Below, piece by piece: positions 37,449-46,992 of a DNA stretch of 64,000 bases. The stretch is from Mesorhizobium qingshengii (GTDB lineage Bacteria > Pseudomonadota > Alphaproteobacteria > Rhizobiales > Rhizobiaceae). Within the stretch, counting starts at the first letter, position 1, and the number at the start of each line of letters is the position of its first letter. Both the position numbers and the translations under genes were made by a program. The notes below the pieces were generated by a model that saw nothing but the letters and a program-made list of their open reading frames with translations, ran no database searches and was not told the DNA's origin. The stretch spans positions 248,001 to 312,000 of the forward strand of contig NZ_JAPFQA010000006.1 of NCBI RefSeq assembly GCF_027563465.1, written 5' to 3'.

Positions 37449-37575
37449 AAGCCTGGCTCCCGCTATTCGACTGGGGATAGCGGCAATTGGTTAGAAAACA
37501 GATAAGCCGGCGGCATCGACCGTGGCCGCGGGCTGCGTGCCCTTTTCCGCCATGCGTTTTGACGCCATGAGCCCG

Positions 37576-39006
37576 TCACGAACGAACCGGCAGCTCCATG
37601 CGGATGCGGGCGCCACGCCAAGACCCCGCCAATATCCGGATGGTGCCGTCATGCAGAAGGGCGATCTGCCTGGCAAGGTTCAATCCCAGACCCGCTCCGC
37701 GCGACTGCGGCTGCAAACGGTAAAAGGGCTCGAAGACATTCTCGTGCTCCTCCACCGGAATACCCGGGCCTTCATCGCGGACTTCGACACCGCCGGCGGC
37801 GTCGACCGCTATCGTGATCGTGCCGCTGCCACCGCCATGGTCGATGGCATTGCGGACAAGATTTGCGAGCGCACGTTCGATCTGCAGGACGTTGACCTCG
37901 ACACGGGCCGTGTTGGGCGCGGGTTCGAAGGCAAGGTCGTAGCCGGCCTCGATGGCGAGTGGGGCGAAGTCGGCGGCGACCCGGCTGCCGAGGTCGGTGA
38001 GATCGATGATCCGGCACTGGTCCGCCGGGCGGTCGAGCAACTGGTGATCGAGCAGTTGTTGCGCAAGATGCGACAGGCGTTCGATGTCGTGCAGCAGGCG
38101 CGCGCTCTGCGGCTCCTGCTTCAGCAATTCGGCGCGCGTGCGCAGGATGGCGATCGGCGTGCGCAGTTCATGTGCCGCGTCGGTGAGGAAGCGGTTGTGC
38201 CGGTCGTAACCTTGCGCAAGGCGGGCCAGCGCCTGGTTGAAGGCATGCACCAGCGGCGCGATTTCCTGAGGCACGTTCTTGACCGGCAACTGCATGGCGC
38301 GGGTACCGATATCGATGCGCGCTGCCTGGCGGGCGGTTTCGACAAGCCCGGCAAAGGACCGGCGCACCACCGCAGGTGTCGTCACCAGGGTCGTGGTTCC
38401 CATGACAAGCACAATCGGCAACAAAAGGATGATGATGATGACCGCAAGTGCTGGAAGCGCTTTCTCCCAGTTCCTGCTGCCGTCGGGATTCCTGGCGACG
38501 TCGACAGTGGCTGAAATGTTGACTTCGAGGCCATCGGTTTCGTTCCGCGACGACCGTGTCGCGGCGAGGATCTGGACCGTGCCGGCCTTGGTCGAAACCT
38601 TTTCGAGATAGGCCTCGGGCCTCAAATCGTCTTCGGAAAATCCGATGGTGGCATGATCGGCCTCGCCCAGCAGGTCACCAAAATTCCTGGCGTAGACATC
38701 AGGGATGTTGCCGAAGCGGACGCTCTGGCCGCTGCCGTCACGAACGATGTACCAGACATTGGGGAAACCCTGGCGAAAGGCCGCCAATTCGCCGGTTTCA
38801 TGGACGATCAGTCTGCCGTTGCCATCACGGTCGACCGCCCCCCTGATGGCGGCAACGGCGGCCTCGTTGTCGATCAGCAGCCGCGGATTGGCGATCCAAA
38901 GCGCGGCCGCGGACAGCACGATGAAGATGAGAAGTGTCGCCGCCTGCAGCAGGATCAACCGCCGCACCAGGACCCACTGCAGCGAGCGCGCGCGCACCTT
39001 CTTCAC
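37576..39006 (-). CDS. Two-component sensor histidine kinase
   Basis: 476 residues. Membrane spans near 15-38 and 184-206 flank an about 145-residue periplasmic sensor region; HAMP-like segment, HisKA with His279 (TDAAHELRTPIAIL), HATPase N box (LVRNAIDHGG), G1 (RDEGPGIP) and G2 (GAGLGLNLAR). Overlaps its response-regulator gene by 4 bp (ATGA at 39003-39006). QseC/TctE-like layout; the ligand is unknown. Confidence 0.92.
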   Translation of the reverse strand: MKKVRARSLQWVLVRRLILLQAATLLIFIVLSAAALWIANPRLLIDNEAAVAAIRGAVDRDGNGRLIVHETGELAAFRQGFPNVWYIVRDGSGQSVRFGNIPDVYARNFGDLLGEADHATIGFSEDDLRPEAYLEKVSTKAGTVQILAATRSSRNETDGLEVNISATVDVARNPDGSRNWEKALPALAVIIIILLLPIVLVMGTTTLVTTPAVVRRSFAGLVETARQAARIDIGTRAMQLPVKNVPQEIAPLVHAFNQALARLAQGYDRHNRFLTDAAHELRTPIAILRTRAELLKQEPQSARLLHDIERLSHLAQQLLDHQLLDRPADQCRIIDLTDLGSRVAADFAPLAIEAGYDLAFEPAPNTARVEVNVLQIERALANLVRNAIDHGGGSGTITIAVDAAGGVEVRDEGPGIPVEEHENVFEPFYRLQPQSRGAGLGLNLARQIALLHDGTIRILAGSWRGARIRMELPVRS

Positions 39007-39683
39007 GAGGCTGCCCGCAAGAGATAACCGAGGTTGCGGATCGCCCTGATCTCGATGCCGGCTGCGACATCGTCAAGCTTGCGGCGCAGCCGCGAAATAT
39101 GCGCATCCAGCGCATTGGAGCCGATCTCGTCGTCGAGGGCGTAGACGGCTTCTTCCAAGGCGCCGCGCATGATGGTCCGGCCCGGCCTGCGGATGAGCGT
39201 TTCCAGCACCAGCCGTTCTCGCCGTGGCAGTTCCAGCGCCTGGTCCTCGACCAGCGCCTCGCGATGGCGGAAATCATAGGTGAGGCGGCCGACCACCGTC
39301 TGGTTGGCGCGTGTGGTGAACGAGCGCCGGTGCAAGGCATTGAGCCTGGCAACCAGTTCCACCGTGGCGAACGGCTTGACCATGTAGTCGTCGGCGCCGG
39401 CGTCGAGCCCGGCCACGCGGTCGTCGAGGCCGCTGAGCGCGGTCAGCGCTATCACCGGCACATCCAGATGCAGGGCCCGCAGGCGCGGTATCAGGCTGAG
39501 GCCGTCGCCATCCGGCAGGCGGCGGTCCAGCACCACGGCGTCATGATAGCCGAGCCGCGCCACGGCCTCGGCATCGGCCAGTGTCGCGGCGTGGTCGACG
39601 ATGATGTCCTGGCGCTCGAGCGCCGTCTTCAGCACCGAGGCCATTTCCGGTTCGTCCTCGATCAGCAGGATGCGCATGCGCAT
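39003..39683 (-). CDS. OmpR/PhoB-family response regulator
   Basis: 226 residues. Receiver: acidic pair ED (9-11), phosphorylation Asp53 (VVLDRRLPDGDG), Lys in DDYMVKPFA; C-terminal winged helix with SNALDAHISRLRRKL and IRNLGYLL. Cognate of the overlapping histidine kinase. Likely targets may include the adjacent lipoprotein, but this is only proximity. Confidence 0.94.
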   Translation of the reverse strand: MRMRILLIEDEPEMASVLKTALERQDIIVDHAATLADAEAVARLGYHDAVVLDRRLPDGDGLSLIPRLRALHLDVPVIALTALSGLDDRVAGLDAGADDYMVKPFATVELVARLNALHRRSFTTRANQTVVGRLTYDFRHREALVEDQALELPRRERLVLETLIRRPGRTIMRGALEEAVYALDDEIGSNALDAHISRLRRKLDDVAAGIEIRAIRNLGYLLRAAS

Positions 39684-39744
39684 TCCCTTTCATGGGCAAC
39701 CAGACGGGCACAGGCAACCGGACGGGATCCCGGGCTCTGGCAAT

Positions 39745-40137
39745 TCATTCGCATTCCAGCTTCGGTTGGCGAAAATTGGTGATGAACCAGCGGCCGCCCG
39801 AGGCGCGGGCGTAGAACGTGTAAAAGCATTCCTGACGCTCGACATAGCCAGGCGTTTCGGTCTCTTCGTAGACCGTTCCGTGTTTTGTGTGGCGAACCTC
39901 GCCACTGGAGGTTCCGGAAACCGCGTTGGTGGAGATCTTGCGCCACTGATAGGCCCGCTCGCCTTGGCCGAGGTCAACAACAGCGGTTGGCGGACCATAG
40001 TCCAGAATGACCGATTCGACCGGCTGCCCGATGTAGTTCTTCATGATGTCGGAGGCACACCCCGTCAGTGCCAGCACGATGGCGACGAAGAACGCCTTTG
40101 AGATCCACATAAGACGATTTGTGCCGGGCATGGACAT
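39745..40137 (-). CDS. Small lipoprotein, unknown function
   Basis: 130 residues. N-terminal lipoprotein signal with lipobox LTGC (Cys27 if the 40137 start is right; ATG 40110 gives a shorter signal peptide). The mature part begins IMKNYIGQPVESVILDYGPPT, a motif seen in small rhizobial outer-membrane lipoproteins with a BamE-like fold, then a Tyr/Cys-containing C-terminus (RQECFYTFYAR). No function assigned. GGGAA upstream gives weak support to 40137. Confidence 0.75.
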   Translation of the reverse strand: MSMPGTNRLMWISKAFFVAIVLALTGCASDIMKNYIGQPVESVILDYGPPTAVVDLGQGERAYQWRKISTNAVSGTSSGEVRHTKHGTVYEETETPGYVERQECFYTFYARASGGRWFITNFRQPKLECE

Positions 40138-40308
40138 ATCTGATTCCCATCATGAAGGTCATCCACGGCACCTAGGGTGCGAAGGTTGCATCGACATTAC
40201 GGACGACGTGGTGGAGACGGTCTGTTGATGCGCGTCAGCGCCAGCTCGGATAGAGGCACGCAATTGCGCGGCACCCGTTCCCCTATGGTGCCGCGCAAGG
40301 TCTGCTTT

Positions 40309-40926
40309 CTAGAACCGATAGTTGATGCCGGCCTTCAGTTCATGGCTGCCGATCGTCTCCTTGGATTTGCCAAGGGTCGACGTCGTTTCGACGCCGGGCG
40401 TCCGGACATAGTCATATTCGACCTTGGCCGAGAGGCCGCCGGCGAAACCCTGCTCGATGCCGGCGCCGACCAGGTAGCCGAGCTTCCATCCATCGGCGCT
40501 GCTGACGTTGTCGCCCTTGTCGAATTTGGTGAGGGCAACGCCACCGGTTCCAAACAGCAGCGTCTGGTCGAAGCTCAATCCTGCCTTGGCCTTGGCGGCA
40601 CCGCGCCATTTTTCCTTGATCCTGCCGCCCTGGACGTCGTGTTCGGCACCGCCCAGATAGGAGCCTTCGATTTCGGCACCCAGCACCCCTGGGCCTACTT
40701 GCTGGTTGTAGCCGGCCTGGATACCGCCGCTGAGACCATTCCTGCCGGCAAACGGGTTTGGCATTCCAGTGAACGCCGTGCCGCCATGGACACCGACATA
40801 GGCGCCGCTCCACTGGAAGGCGGGGGGATCGTTATAGGTGGGCGAAAGGTCGGCTGCCATCGCCGGCCCGACAAGACACACGGCAAGGGCATTTGCCGTC
40901 AGCAGGATCATTGCTTTGGGGGACAT
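40309..40926 (-). CDS. Outer-membrane beta-barrel protein (Omp25/OmpA-like porin family)
   Basis: 205 residues from ATG 40926, with a Sec signal (ILLTANALAVCLVGPAMA-ADL). The mature N-terminus FQWSGAYVGVHGGTAF and the strands ending in ELKAGINYRF (terminal Phe) are typical of Rhizobiales 8-strand barrel proteins of the Omp25/Omp31 group. No known pore activity can be inferred. Confidence 0.88.
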   Translation of the reverse strand: MSPKAMILLTANALAVCLVGPAMAADLSPTYNDPPAFQWSGAYVGVHGGTAFTGMPNPFAGRNGLSGGIQAGYNQQVGPGVLGAEIEGSYLGGAEHDVQGGRIKEKWRGAAKAKAGLSFDQTLLFGTGGVALTKFDKGDNVSSADGWKLGYLVGAGIEQGFAGGLSAKVEYDYVRTPGVETTSTLGKSKETIGSHELKAGINYRF

Positions 40927-41385
40927 TGCATTACTCCAACACGCACGCGCATCCGGCAATCGATACGCAGGTTAACTCCCGTGGAGCCTGACCCCTGGGG
41001 CGGTCAGGTTCCGATTTGGTGTCTCTCAGGGATGGTTGCACGGTCCTGGAAACTGGCTCTCGCCAGCTGCGGTGGGGGCCAGAGCTCCGCACGGCCAGTC
41101 ACCTGAAAGACGTGGATTATCTCGCAGTCGAAAATTGCACGCACATTGCGGGAAACCGAAAACCGAAGGTTTTCTGCTTTATTTTCAATAAATTAAAGCA
41201 GTTCTGTTTACCCATATTTAACAATTACGCTCAGCCGGAGGCCCCGCTCCCCGATCATTTGTTCGAGATGTCGGGCTCGCCAGTTGCCCAGCTCTCGCGA
41301 AACAGCGTACAAAATCCGCGGGCAATCGGCCTCACAACGAAGGCTGCGGTTCGCGGTGCCCAGGGCAATTCGGGGGAATTTGCTT
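40927..41385. other. 459-bp gap without a gene, AT-rich core
   Basis: No credible coding frame. The segment 41150-41235 is far more AT-rich than the window average and holds an imperfect hairpin with arms CTGCTTTA (41174-41181) and TAAAGCAG (41194-41201). It probably contains promoters for the left barrel gene and the right glycosyltransferase pair. Confidence 0.6.
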
Positions 41386-42324
41386 TTGCGGATCGTCTAT
41401 TTCCATTCGGACACCCATGCGTACGACAAGGCGATCTATCCCGGTGTCGGCCCCGCCTTCGCCAGGCCGTTCTCCTGGGAGTCCCGGCCGATCAGCCGGA
41501 TCAGCAAGGGCGATTGCGACTGCGCCATCGTCGACAATCGTCTCGAACCCGGCGATATCGAGCAGTTGACGAGGCATCTGGCACTTCCTCCAAGCCGCAG
41601 GCCGCCTCTTTTCTTTCGGGTCAGCGATCCGGATATGCCGGCAACGACCAATCCCTGCACCAGGTTCATTTTTGACTGCGCCGACCATCCCGGTGTTCAC
41701 TACGCCACGACCTACGATCCCGAAGGTCCGGTGCTGGCGTTTATGCGGCTTCTTCGGGTTTCTCGCGTGGTCCGCCTTCCCTATGCCTACGATTCTTCGC
41801 GGGAGATCGACATTCCCCTTGCGGGCCGCCGCCGCAGGATCTTTTTGTCGGGAAGCAACTCCAGAACCTTGTATCCACTTCGATACGCTTTGCGCCGCAG
41901 CCGTTCCCGGTTGCCCTGGCTGAGACTGGTCATCGTTGACTTGAATCATCCGGGCTATCCAGAGGACGGGCAGCCACCGCGACACGGCATTACGCATGCG
42001 CGGTTCGTGAACTTTGCGGCGCAGTTCACGCACTTCTTCCTTTGCGGCGCGCGCTACAATGTCGAGCTGATGAAATATGTCGAATGTGCCTATGCCGGCT
42101 GCGTGCCTGTCGGCGTGCCTGCGACGTCACTGAGCGCGACTGCGGGACAGTACTTTCGACCGTACACCGCCCGCGGGTTCGATCTCCTCAGGGATGTTTG
42201 CCAGGCAATGCCGACCCTTGAGGAGCGAGCGGCAGGGTACAGGGCCGCGATGCGTGAATTGAGGGCGCCCGCCCGGATCGTCCGCGATCTTGTGGCTGAG
42301 ATCAGGAGCATCGGGCCTGGATGA
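41386..42324 (+). CDS. Glycosyltransferase-like protein (GT-B fold suspected)
   Basis: 312 residues from TTG 41386, supported by GGGGGAA 7 bases upstream. The only clear signature is toward the C-terminus: HFFLCGARYNVELMKYVECAYAGCVPVGVP, like the nucleotide-sugar site of exostosin/CgeB-type glycosyltransferases (changing E-x-x-A-x-G-x-x-P-V). Arg-rich middle. Overlaps the next glycosyltransferase gene by 4 bp (ATGA), so the two act together, perhaps on a surface polysaccharide. Not in a recognised polysaccharide cluster. Confidence 0.6.
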   Translation: MRIVYFHSDTHAYDKAIYPGVGPAFARPFSWESRPISRISKGDCDCAIVDNRLEPGDIEQLTRHLALPPSRRPPLFFRVSDPDMPATTNPCTRFIFDCADHPGVHYATTYDPEGPVLAFMRLLRVSRVVRLPYAYDSSREIDIPLAGRRRRIFLSGSNSRTLYPLRYALRRSRSRLPWLRLVIVDLNHPGYPEDGQPPRHGITHARFVNFAAQFTHFFLCGARYNVELMKYVECAYAGCVPVGVPATSLSATAGQYFRPYTARGFDLLRDVCQAMPTLEERAAGYRAAMRELRAPARIVRDLVAEIRSIGPG

Positions 42325-43163
42325 CCTCCAAGAATCCGGGGCTACCAGAGGAAGGCCAAATGGCGCCCATTGAACCAGTCGTCAATGCGGTATGGATAGG
42401 CGCTTCCCTCGACAATCTGCATGCAGCTTGCCTGCGCTCTTTCGTGCTGGCGGGTCACCGGATGCTTCTTCATTGCTACGACATTCCACGCAACGTTCCC
42501 CCCGGCGTGGAGATAGTCGATGCCTCGAACCTGATGCCAAGGGACCGGATCGTCTATTACCGGTCGAACGGAAGCCCGTCGCTTTTTTCGAACCTCTATC
42601 GCTTGAAGATCCTGCAAGCCGGGCTGGGGCTGTATGTCGATTGCGACGTGTTTTGTGTCAGACCGATCCCGAAACAGGATTACATCTTCGGCTACCAGAC
42701 AAGTGACCAGCTCAATGGAGCCGTGCTGAAATTGCCGGTTGGCAGCCGGACGCTGATGGAAGCGCTCAGCATCGCGGAAGATCCCTACTACATCGTGCCG
42801 TGGCTCGTCCGCTCGAAACTCCTGCGCTACAAGTTCCGGAAATCCATAGGCCTTCCGATCCATATCTCCAACTACAGCTGGGGCAAGCTGGGACCCGAGG
42901 CGATTACCTATTTCACCCGCAAGGCCGGCACCATTCACCTTGCGGCGCCGATCGACGTCTTCTACCCGATCAGTCATCATCAGGTCGCGATGTTGCTGGA
43001 TCCGGACCTCTCGCTTGCGGACATCGGAACGCCGCGCACCCTATGCATTCACCTGTTCGACCATACGCTCAGCCAGTGGATGAAGGGCCGCGCCATTCCG
43101 GCGAGCTCGCCGCTCGGTCAGATGCTCGAGCGGTGCGGACTTCCCGCGGCAGTCACAGCGTAG
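42321..43163 (+). CDS. DXD-motif glycosyltransferase (GT32-like)
   Basis: 280 residues. Starts IPRNVP-like region, FSNLYRLKILQAGLGLYVDCDVFCV with the DxD metal motif at residues 107-109, as in Gly_transf_sug/Och1-like bacterial enzymes for capsule or glycopeptidolipid sugars. The N-terminal VNAVWIGASL is the usual IPKxIHxxW equivalent. Coupled to the upstream gene by ATGA overlap. Acceptor unknown. Confidence 0.8.
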   Translation: MTSKNPGLPEEGQMAPIEPVVNAVWIGASLDNLHAACLRSFVLAGHRMLLHCYDIPRNVPPGVEIVDASNLMPRDRIVYYRSNGSPSLFSNLYRLKILQAGLGLYVDCDVFCVRPIPKQDYIFGYQTSDQLNGAVLKLPVGSRTLMEALSIAEDPYYIVPWLVRSKLLRYKFRKSIGLPIHISNYSWGKLGPEAITYFTRKAGTIHLAAPIDVFYPISHHQVAMLLDPDLSLADIGTPRTLCIHLFDHTLSQWMKGRAIPASSPLGQMLERCGLPAAVTA

Positions 43164-43287
43164 CAACGCTCCTGGCTCGACGTGCCTGGTTCCACGCGAA
43201 GGCCGCGCCGGCTTGATGGATGGCCGGCGAGTGCGTATCTCTGGGGCCTGTTCCCCGAATCGGGGCGACCGAAGCTGGAGACGGGCC

Positions 43288-43551
43288 TTGTCCGCACTGA
43301 CGCGCTTTCTCGGCGATTCGCCGCTCAGGGTTATCCTGAAGCTGCTCGTGGTGTCCTTCCTCGTCGGTCTGGTCATGAACGCTTTCGGCTGGTCGCCGAT
43401 GGACGTGCTCTACGGCATCCAGAAGTTCTTCATCGACCTATGGAACCTGGGCTTCCACGCCCTTGATCGCTTCCTTGGCTACATCCTGCTGGGTGCGGCA
43501 ATCGTGGTGCCGGCCTTTATCCTGCTCAGGATCGCCAACTACCGCAAATGA
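43288..43551 (+). CDS. DUF6460-like small membrane protein
   Basis: 87 residues from TTG 43288 (GGAG 7 bases upstream). Two membrane spans: ILKLLVVSFLVGLVMNAFG and YILLGAAIVVPAFILLRIA, with LYGIQKFFIDLWNLGFHALD between. Matches a short conserved hypothetical family of Rhizobiales that I recall as DUF6460; function unknown. Convergent with the HDAC-family gene, 4 bp apart. Confidence 0.75.
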   Translation: MSALTRFLGDSPLRVILKLLVVSFLVGLVMNAFGWSPMDVLYGIQKFFIDLWNLGFHALDRFLGYILLGAAIVVPAFILLRIANYRK

Positions 43552-43555
43552 ACCG

Positions 43556-44458
43556 TCAGGCATAACCCGAAGCCACCTCGAACAGGATGGCGTGCCGCGC
43601 CGCAAGCGCGGCCACATCGGTCGAATAGCCCCCGCCAATGACGCCGCAGACAGGAATGCCGAGCGCGCGAAAGTGGCGGATAACCATCTCGTCGCGGGCG
43701 CGAAGACCGTCATCCGACAGCGACAGCCTGCCCAGCCGGTCCTCGGCATGGACGTCGACGCCGGCATTGTAGAACACGATATCCCAGCGCGCTTTGGCGG
43801 CCAGCTCCGGCAGGATACCGCCAAGCCTCTCGAGATAGGCGGCGTCACCGGTGCCGTCGGGCAGTGCGATGTCGAGGTCGGAGGCGATCTTGCGCACGGG
43901 GTAGTTGCGGTCGCCATGCATGGAAAAGGTGAGCGCGCGTGGCTCATCGCTCAGAATATCCGCCGTGCCGTCGCCCTGATGCACGTCGAGATCGACGACC
44001 AGGATTTTTTGTGCCGTGCCTTCGGACAGCAACATCAACGCGGCGACGGCGACATCGTTGAAGGTGCAGAAGCCCGCGCCTTGCGCGCGCCGCGCATGGT
44101 GGCTGCCGCCGGCGGTGTTGCAGGCGATGCCGTGCCGCAAGGCGAGCCGCGCCGCCAGCATCGTGCCGCCGGTGGCAAGCCGCGCGCGCAGCGAGACGCG
44201 GGGACTGACCGGGAAACCAATCTCGCGTTCGATCTTTTCGGGTACCGTGCAGGCCAGCACCTGATCGACATAGTCCGCCGCGTGGGCAAGCTTCAGCCAT
44301 GGCGCTGGTGCGGCTTCGGCGCTGTTGAGCGCGTTGGGTTCGGCCAGTCCGCGTGCGCGCAAGGCGTCCATCAGCAACGGGTACTTGCTCATCGGAAAGC
44401 GATGGTTGACGGCGAAGCCGGCGTCATAGTCGGGGTGATGGACGATCTGCAGAGGCAT
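43556..44458 (-). CDS. Histone deacetylase family protein (acetoin/acetylpolyamine-type amidohydrolase)
   Basis: 300 residues. Catalytic blocks are intact: AGGSHHARRAQGAGFCTFND, VVDLDVHQGDGTADIL (zinc ligands Asp/His), NAGVDVHAEDRLGRLSLSDDG and GVIGGGYSTD. Bacterial class members hydrolyse acetylpolyamines or act in acetoin use; substrate not predictable. Stands alone between a DUF6460 gene and the MATE gene, divergent from the latter. Confidence 0.92.
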   Translation of the reverse strand: MPLQIVHHPDYDAGFAVNHRFPMSKYPLLMDALRARGLAEPNALNSAEAAPAPWLKLAHAADYVDQVLACTVPEKIEREIGFPVSPRVSLRARLATGGTMLAARLALRHGIACNTAGGSHHARRAQGAGFCTFNDVAVAALMLLSEGTAQKILVVDLDVHQGDGTADILSDEPRALTFSMHGDRNYPVRKIASDLDIALPDGTGDAAYLERLGGILPELAAKARWDIVFYNAGVDVHAEDRLGRLSLSDDGLRARDEMVIRHFRALGIPVCGVIGGGYSTDVAALAARHAILFEVASGYA

Positions 44459-44579
44459 GAGAGCTCGCGCCAGGGTCAGGGAATCGATTGGCCGTTATCG
44501 GATGAATGATTGCGCGATGCGAGCAAAGTGGGGCACATCGGGTGCCCGATCAAGCCGCAAACAGCAAGGCAGAAGACCT

Positions 44580-45920
44580 TTGGACGAGGGTGCAATCCCA
44601 GCCGACGCGAGATCCTTTGTCGTCACCAACCGTTCCGTGCTCGCCATCGCGGTGCCGATGACGCTTGCCTATCTGACGACGCCGCTGCTCGGCCTGGTCG
44701 ATACGGCGGTTGTGGGACAGTTCGGCGACGCCGCCTTGCTCGGCGGCCTGGCGGCCGGCGCGCTTGTTTTCGACGTGGTCTTTACCACCTTCAATTTCCT
44801 GCGTTCGGGAACCACCGGCCTTGTCGCGCAGGCTTTCGGGCGCGGCGACGCCCTGGAGGAACAGGCGGTGTTCTGGCGCGCCGTGCTGATCGCGGTCGTC
44901 GCTGGCATCATACTCGCCGCGCTTGCTCCTCTGGTCGCCATCGCCGGACAAAAATTCATGGGTGCCGAACCGCGCGTCAGCGAGGCGATGGCCGTCTACA
45001 TCCGCATCAGGCTGCTCGCGGCACCCTTCTCGCTGATCAACTATGCCATCCTCGGCTATGTCTTGGGGCGCGGCGAAGGCGGGCTCGGACTGGTCCTGCA
45101 ATTGGTCCTCAACGGCATCAACATCGCGCTCTGCTTCCTGCTCGGCCTGGAACTCGGCTGGGGTGTCGCCGGCGTCGCCTGGGCGACCGTCACCGGCGAG
45201 TTCCTTGCCATGCTGCTTGGTCTCGCCATCGTTGTCAGACGGTTCCGGGCGACGCCGCCCTTGCCGCGCCATCGCCTGCTCGATGTGGCCGCCTTCCTGC
45301 GCATGCTGTCGCTCAACCGCGACATCATGATCCGCTCGTTCTCGCTGCTTGCCGCCTTCGCGCTGTTCACCCGCCAGGGTGCGCAGTTCGGCACGGTGAC
45401 GCTGGCCGCCAATGCCGTGCTGATGAATTTCTTCCTCGTCGCCGGCTATTTCCTCGACGGCTTTGCCACGGCCGCCGAACAGCTCGCCGGCCGTGCCGTC
45501 GGCGCTCGTGCGGCCATCCCCTTCCGTCAGGCCGTCAGGCTGACCTTGTTCTGGGGGTTCGGGCTGGCCGGGACTGCGACCCTCGTGCTGCTGATGGCCG
45601 GGGCCAATCTGGTCGCCCTCGTCACGACGTCGGAGGAGGTCCGGTCAGTGGCCGACATCTACCTGCCGTGGGCGGCGTTCACCGCGCTGAGCGGTGTGTT
45701 GGCGTTCCAGATGGATGGCGTCTTCATCGGTGCGACCTGGTCGCGCGACATGCGCAACATGATGCTGCTGTCGTTCCTGGCTTTCGTGGCCGCGCTGCTC
45801 ACCCTTGCGCCCGCATTCGGCAATCACGGCCTGTGGGCGGCGCTGCACGTCTTCCTGCTCGCGCGCGGCTTCAGCCTGCTGGCCATTCTGCGGCTGCGGC
45901 TGCGGACGGTGTTCAGCTGA
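44580..45920 (+). CDS. MATE family efflux transporter (DinF-like)
   Basis: 446 residues from TTG 44580; length and the N-terminal VLAIAVPMTLAYLTTPLLGLVDTAVVGQFG fit MATE/DinF. About 12 spans in two homologous halves, second half starting near RDIMIRSFSLLAAF. Exports cationic or toxic compounds using H+ or Na+. In-frame ATGs at 44502 and 44517 exist but precede the family N-terminus by 20-26 residues of unlike sequence. Its 3' end overlaps pyrD's 3' end by 8 bp. Confidence 0.88.
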   Translation: MDEGAIPADARSFVVTNRSVLAIAVPMTLAYLTTPLLGLVDTAVVGQFGDAALLGGLAAGALVFDVVFTTFNFLRSGTTGLVAQAFGRGDALEEQAVFWRAVLIAVVAGIILAALAPLVAIAGQKFMGAEPRVSEAMAVYIRIRLLAAPFSLINYAILGYVLGRGEGGLGLVLQLVLNGINIALCFLLGLELGWGVAGVAWATVTGEFLAMLLGLAIVVRRFRATPPLPRHRLLDVAAFLRMLSLNRDIMIRSFSLLAAFALFTRQGAQFGTVTLAANAVLMNFFLVAGYFLDGFATAAEQLAGRAVGARAAIPFRQAVRLTLFWGFGLAGTATLVLLMAGANLVALVTTSEEVRSVADIYLPWAAFTALSGVLAFQMDGVFIGATWSRDMRNMMLLSFLAFVAALLTLAPAFGNHGLWAALHVFLLARGFSLLAILRLRLRTVFS

Positions 45921-46992
45921 GTGGCTTCGTCGCCCATTGATCGAGGTGGCCGTCGCGCAATTCGCGAATTGACTTGAGCCGCGACGTTTCGACAATGCGT
46001 GCCATTCCGGCGACGATCCGGCCCGGCAGTGCAGGGCCGGCATAGATCATGCTGGTGTAAAGCTGGACGAGATCGGCTCCGGCAAGGATTTTTTCAAGCG
46101 CCGTATCGGCGGAATCGACGCCACCGACGCCGATGATGGCAAGCTCGGGTCCGAGCAATTTGCGCATCCTGGCCAGTACGATGGTCGAGCGTTCGAACAG
46201 CGGCTTGCCGGAGAGCCCGCCGGTCTCGCGCGCGGTGTCGCCGCTGCGCAGCGCTGGACGGGAGATGGTGGTGTTGGAGACGATCACGCCGTCGATCCGC
46301 TTCTCGGTGACCTCGGCGGCGATGTCCTCCAGTTCGGCCTCGACCAGGTCCGGCGCGATCTTGAGGAAGACCGGCGGCTGCGCGGTTGCCGAGGCGCGTG
46401 CGGCCATGACGCGCGACAGCAATTCGCCGAGTTGCTCGCGCGCCTGCATGTTGCGCAAGCCGGGCGTGTTGGGCGAGGAGATGTTGACCGCCAGATAGCT
46501 GGCGTAGGGTGCAAGGCGCGCCACGCCGCGCTCATAGTCGCCGATGCGGTCGGTGCTGTCCTTGTTGGCGCCGATGTTGACGCCGACGATGCCGGAACGC
46601 CCCTTGCGCGCGGCAAGGCGTCTTTCGGCGGCCGCATGACCTTCATTGTTGAAGCCCAGCCGGTTGATCACCGCTTCGTCCGCCGTCAGACGGAAGATGC
46701 GTGGCTTCGGGTTGCCGGCCTGCGGCAGCGGCGTGATCGTGCCGACCTCGGCAAAGCCGAAGCCAAGGCCAAGCAGTGCGTCGGGCACCTCGGCGTTCTT
46801 GTCGTACCCGGCCGCCATGCCGAGCGGATTGGGGAAGTCGATGCCGCGGACGCTGACCTTCAGCCTGTCGTCGCGCGTCGGCCGCCCGGTCACCGGCAGG
46901 CCGCATCGCAGCGCCGCGATCGACAGGCCATGCGCGGTTTCCGGATCGAATGTGAACAGCAGCTTCTGGCCAAGCCGGTCGAGCACGCTCAT
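45913..46992 (-). CDS. pyrD: Dihydroorotate dehydrogenase (quinone), class 2
   Basis: 359 residues from ATG 46992. Class-2 N-terminal helical extension (LLFTFDPETAHGLSIAALRCG), then RGIDFPNPLGMAAGYDKNAEVPD, VNIGANKDS, VNISSPNTPGLRNMQ and GGLSGKPLFERS with the catalytic Ser region. Membrane-associated; oxidises dihydroorotate with quinone in pyrimidine synthesis. Start overlaps the DUF952 gene stop by ATGA (46989-46992). Confidence 0.96.
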   Translation of the reverse strand: MSVLDRLGQKLLFTFDPETAHGLSIAALRCGLPVTGRPTRDDRLKVSVRGIDFPNPLGMAAGYDKNAEVPDALLGLGFGFAEVGTITPLPQAGNPKPRIFRLTADEAVINRLGFNNEGHAAAERRLAARKGRSGIVGVNIGANKDSTDRIGDYERGVARLAPYASYLAVNISSPNTPGLRNMQAREQLGELLSRVMAARASATAQPPVFLKIAPDLVEAELEDIAAEVTEKRIDGVIVSNTTISRPALRSGDTARETGGLSGKPLFERSTIVLARMRKLLGPELAIIGVGGVDSADTALEKILAGADLVQLYTSMIYAGPALPGRIVAGMARIVETSRLKSIRELRDGHLDQWATKPLS

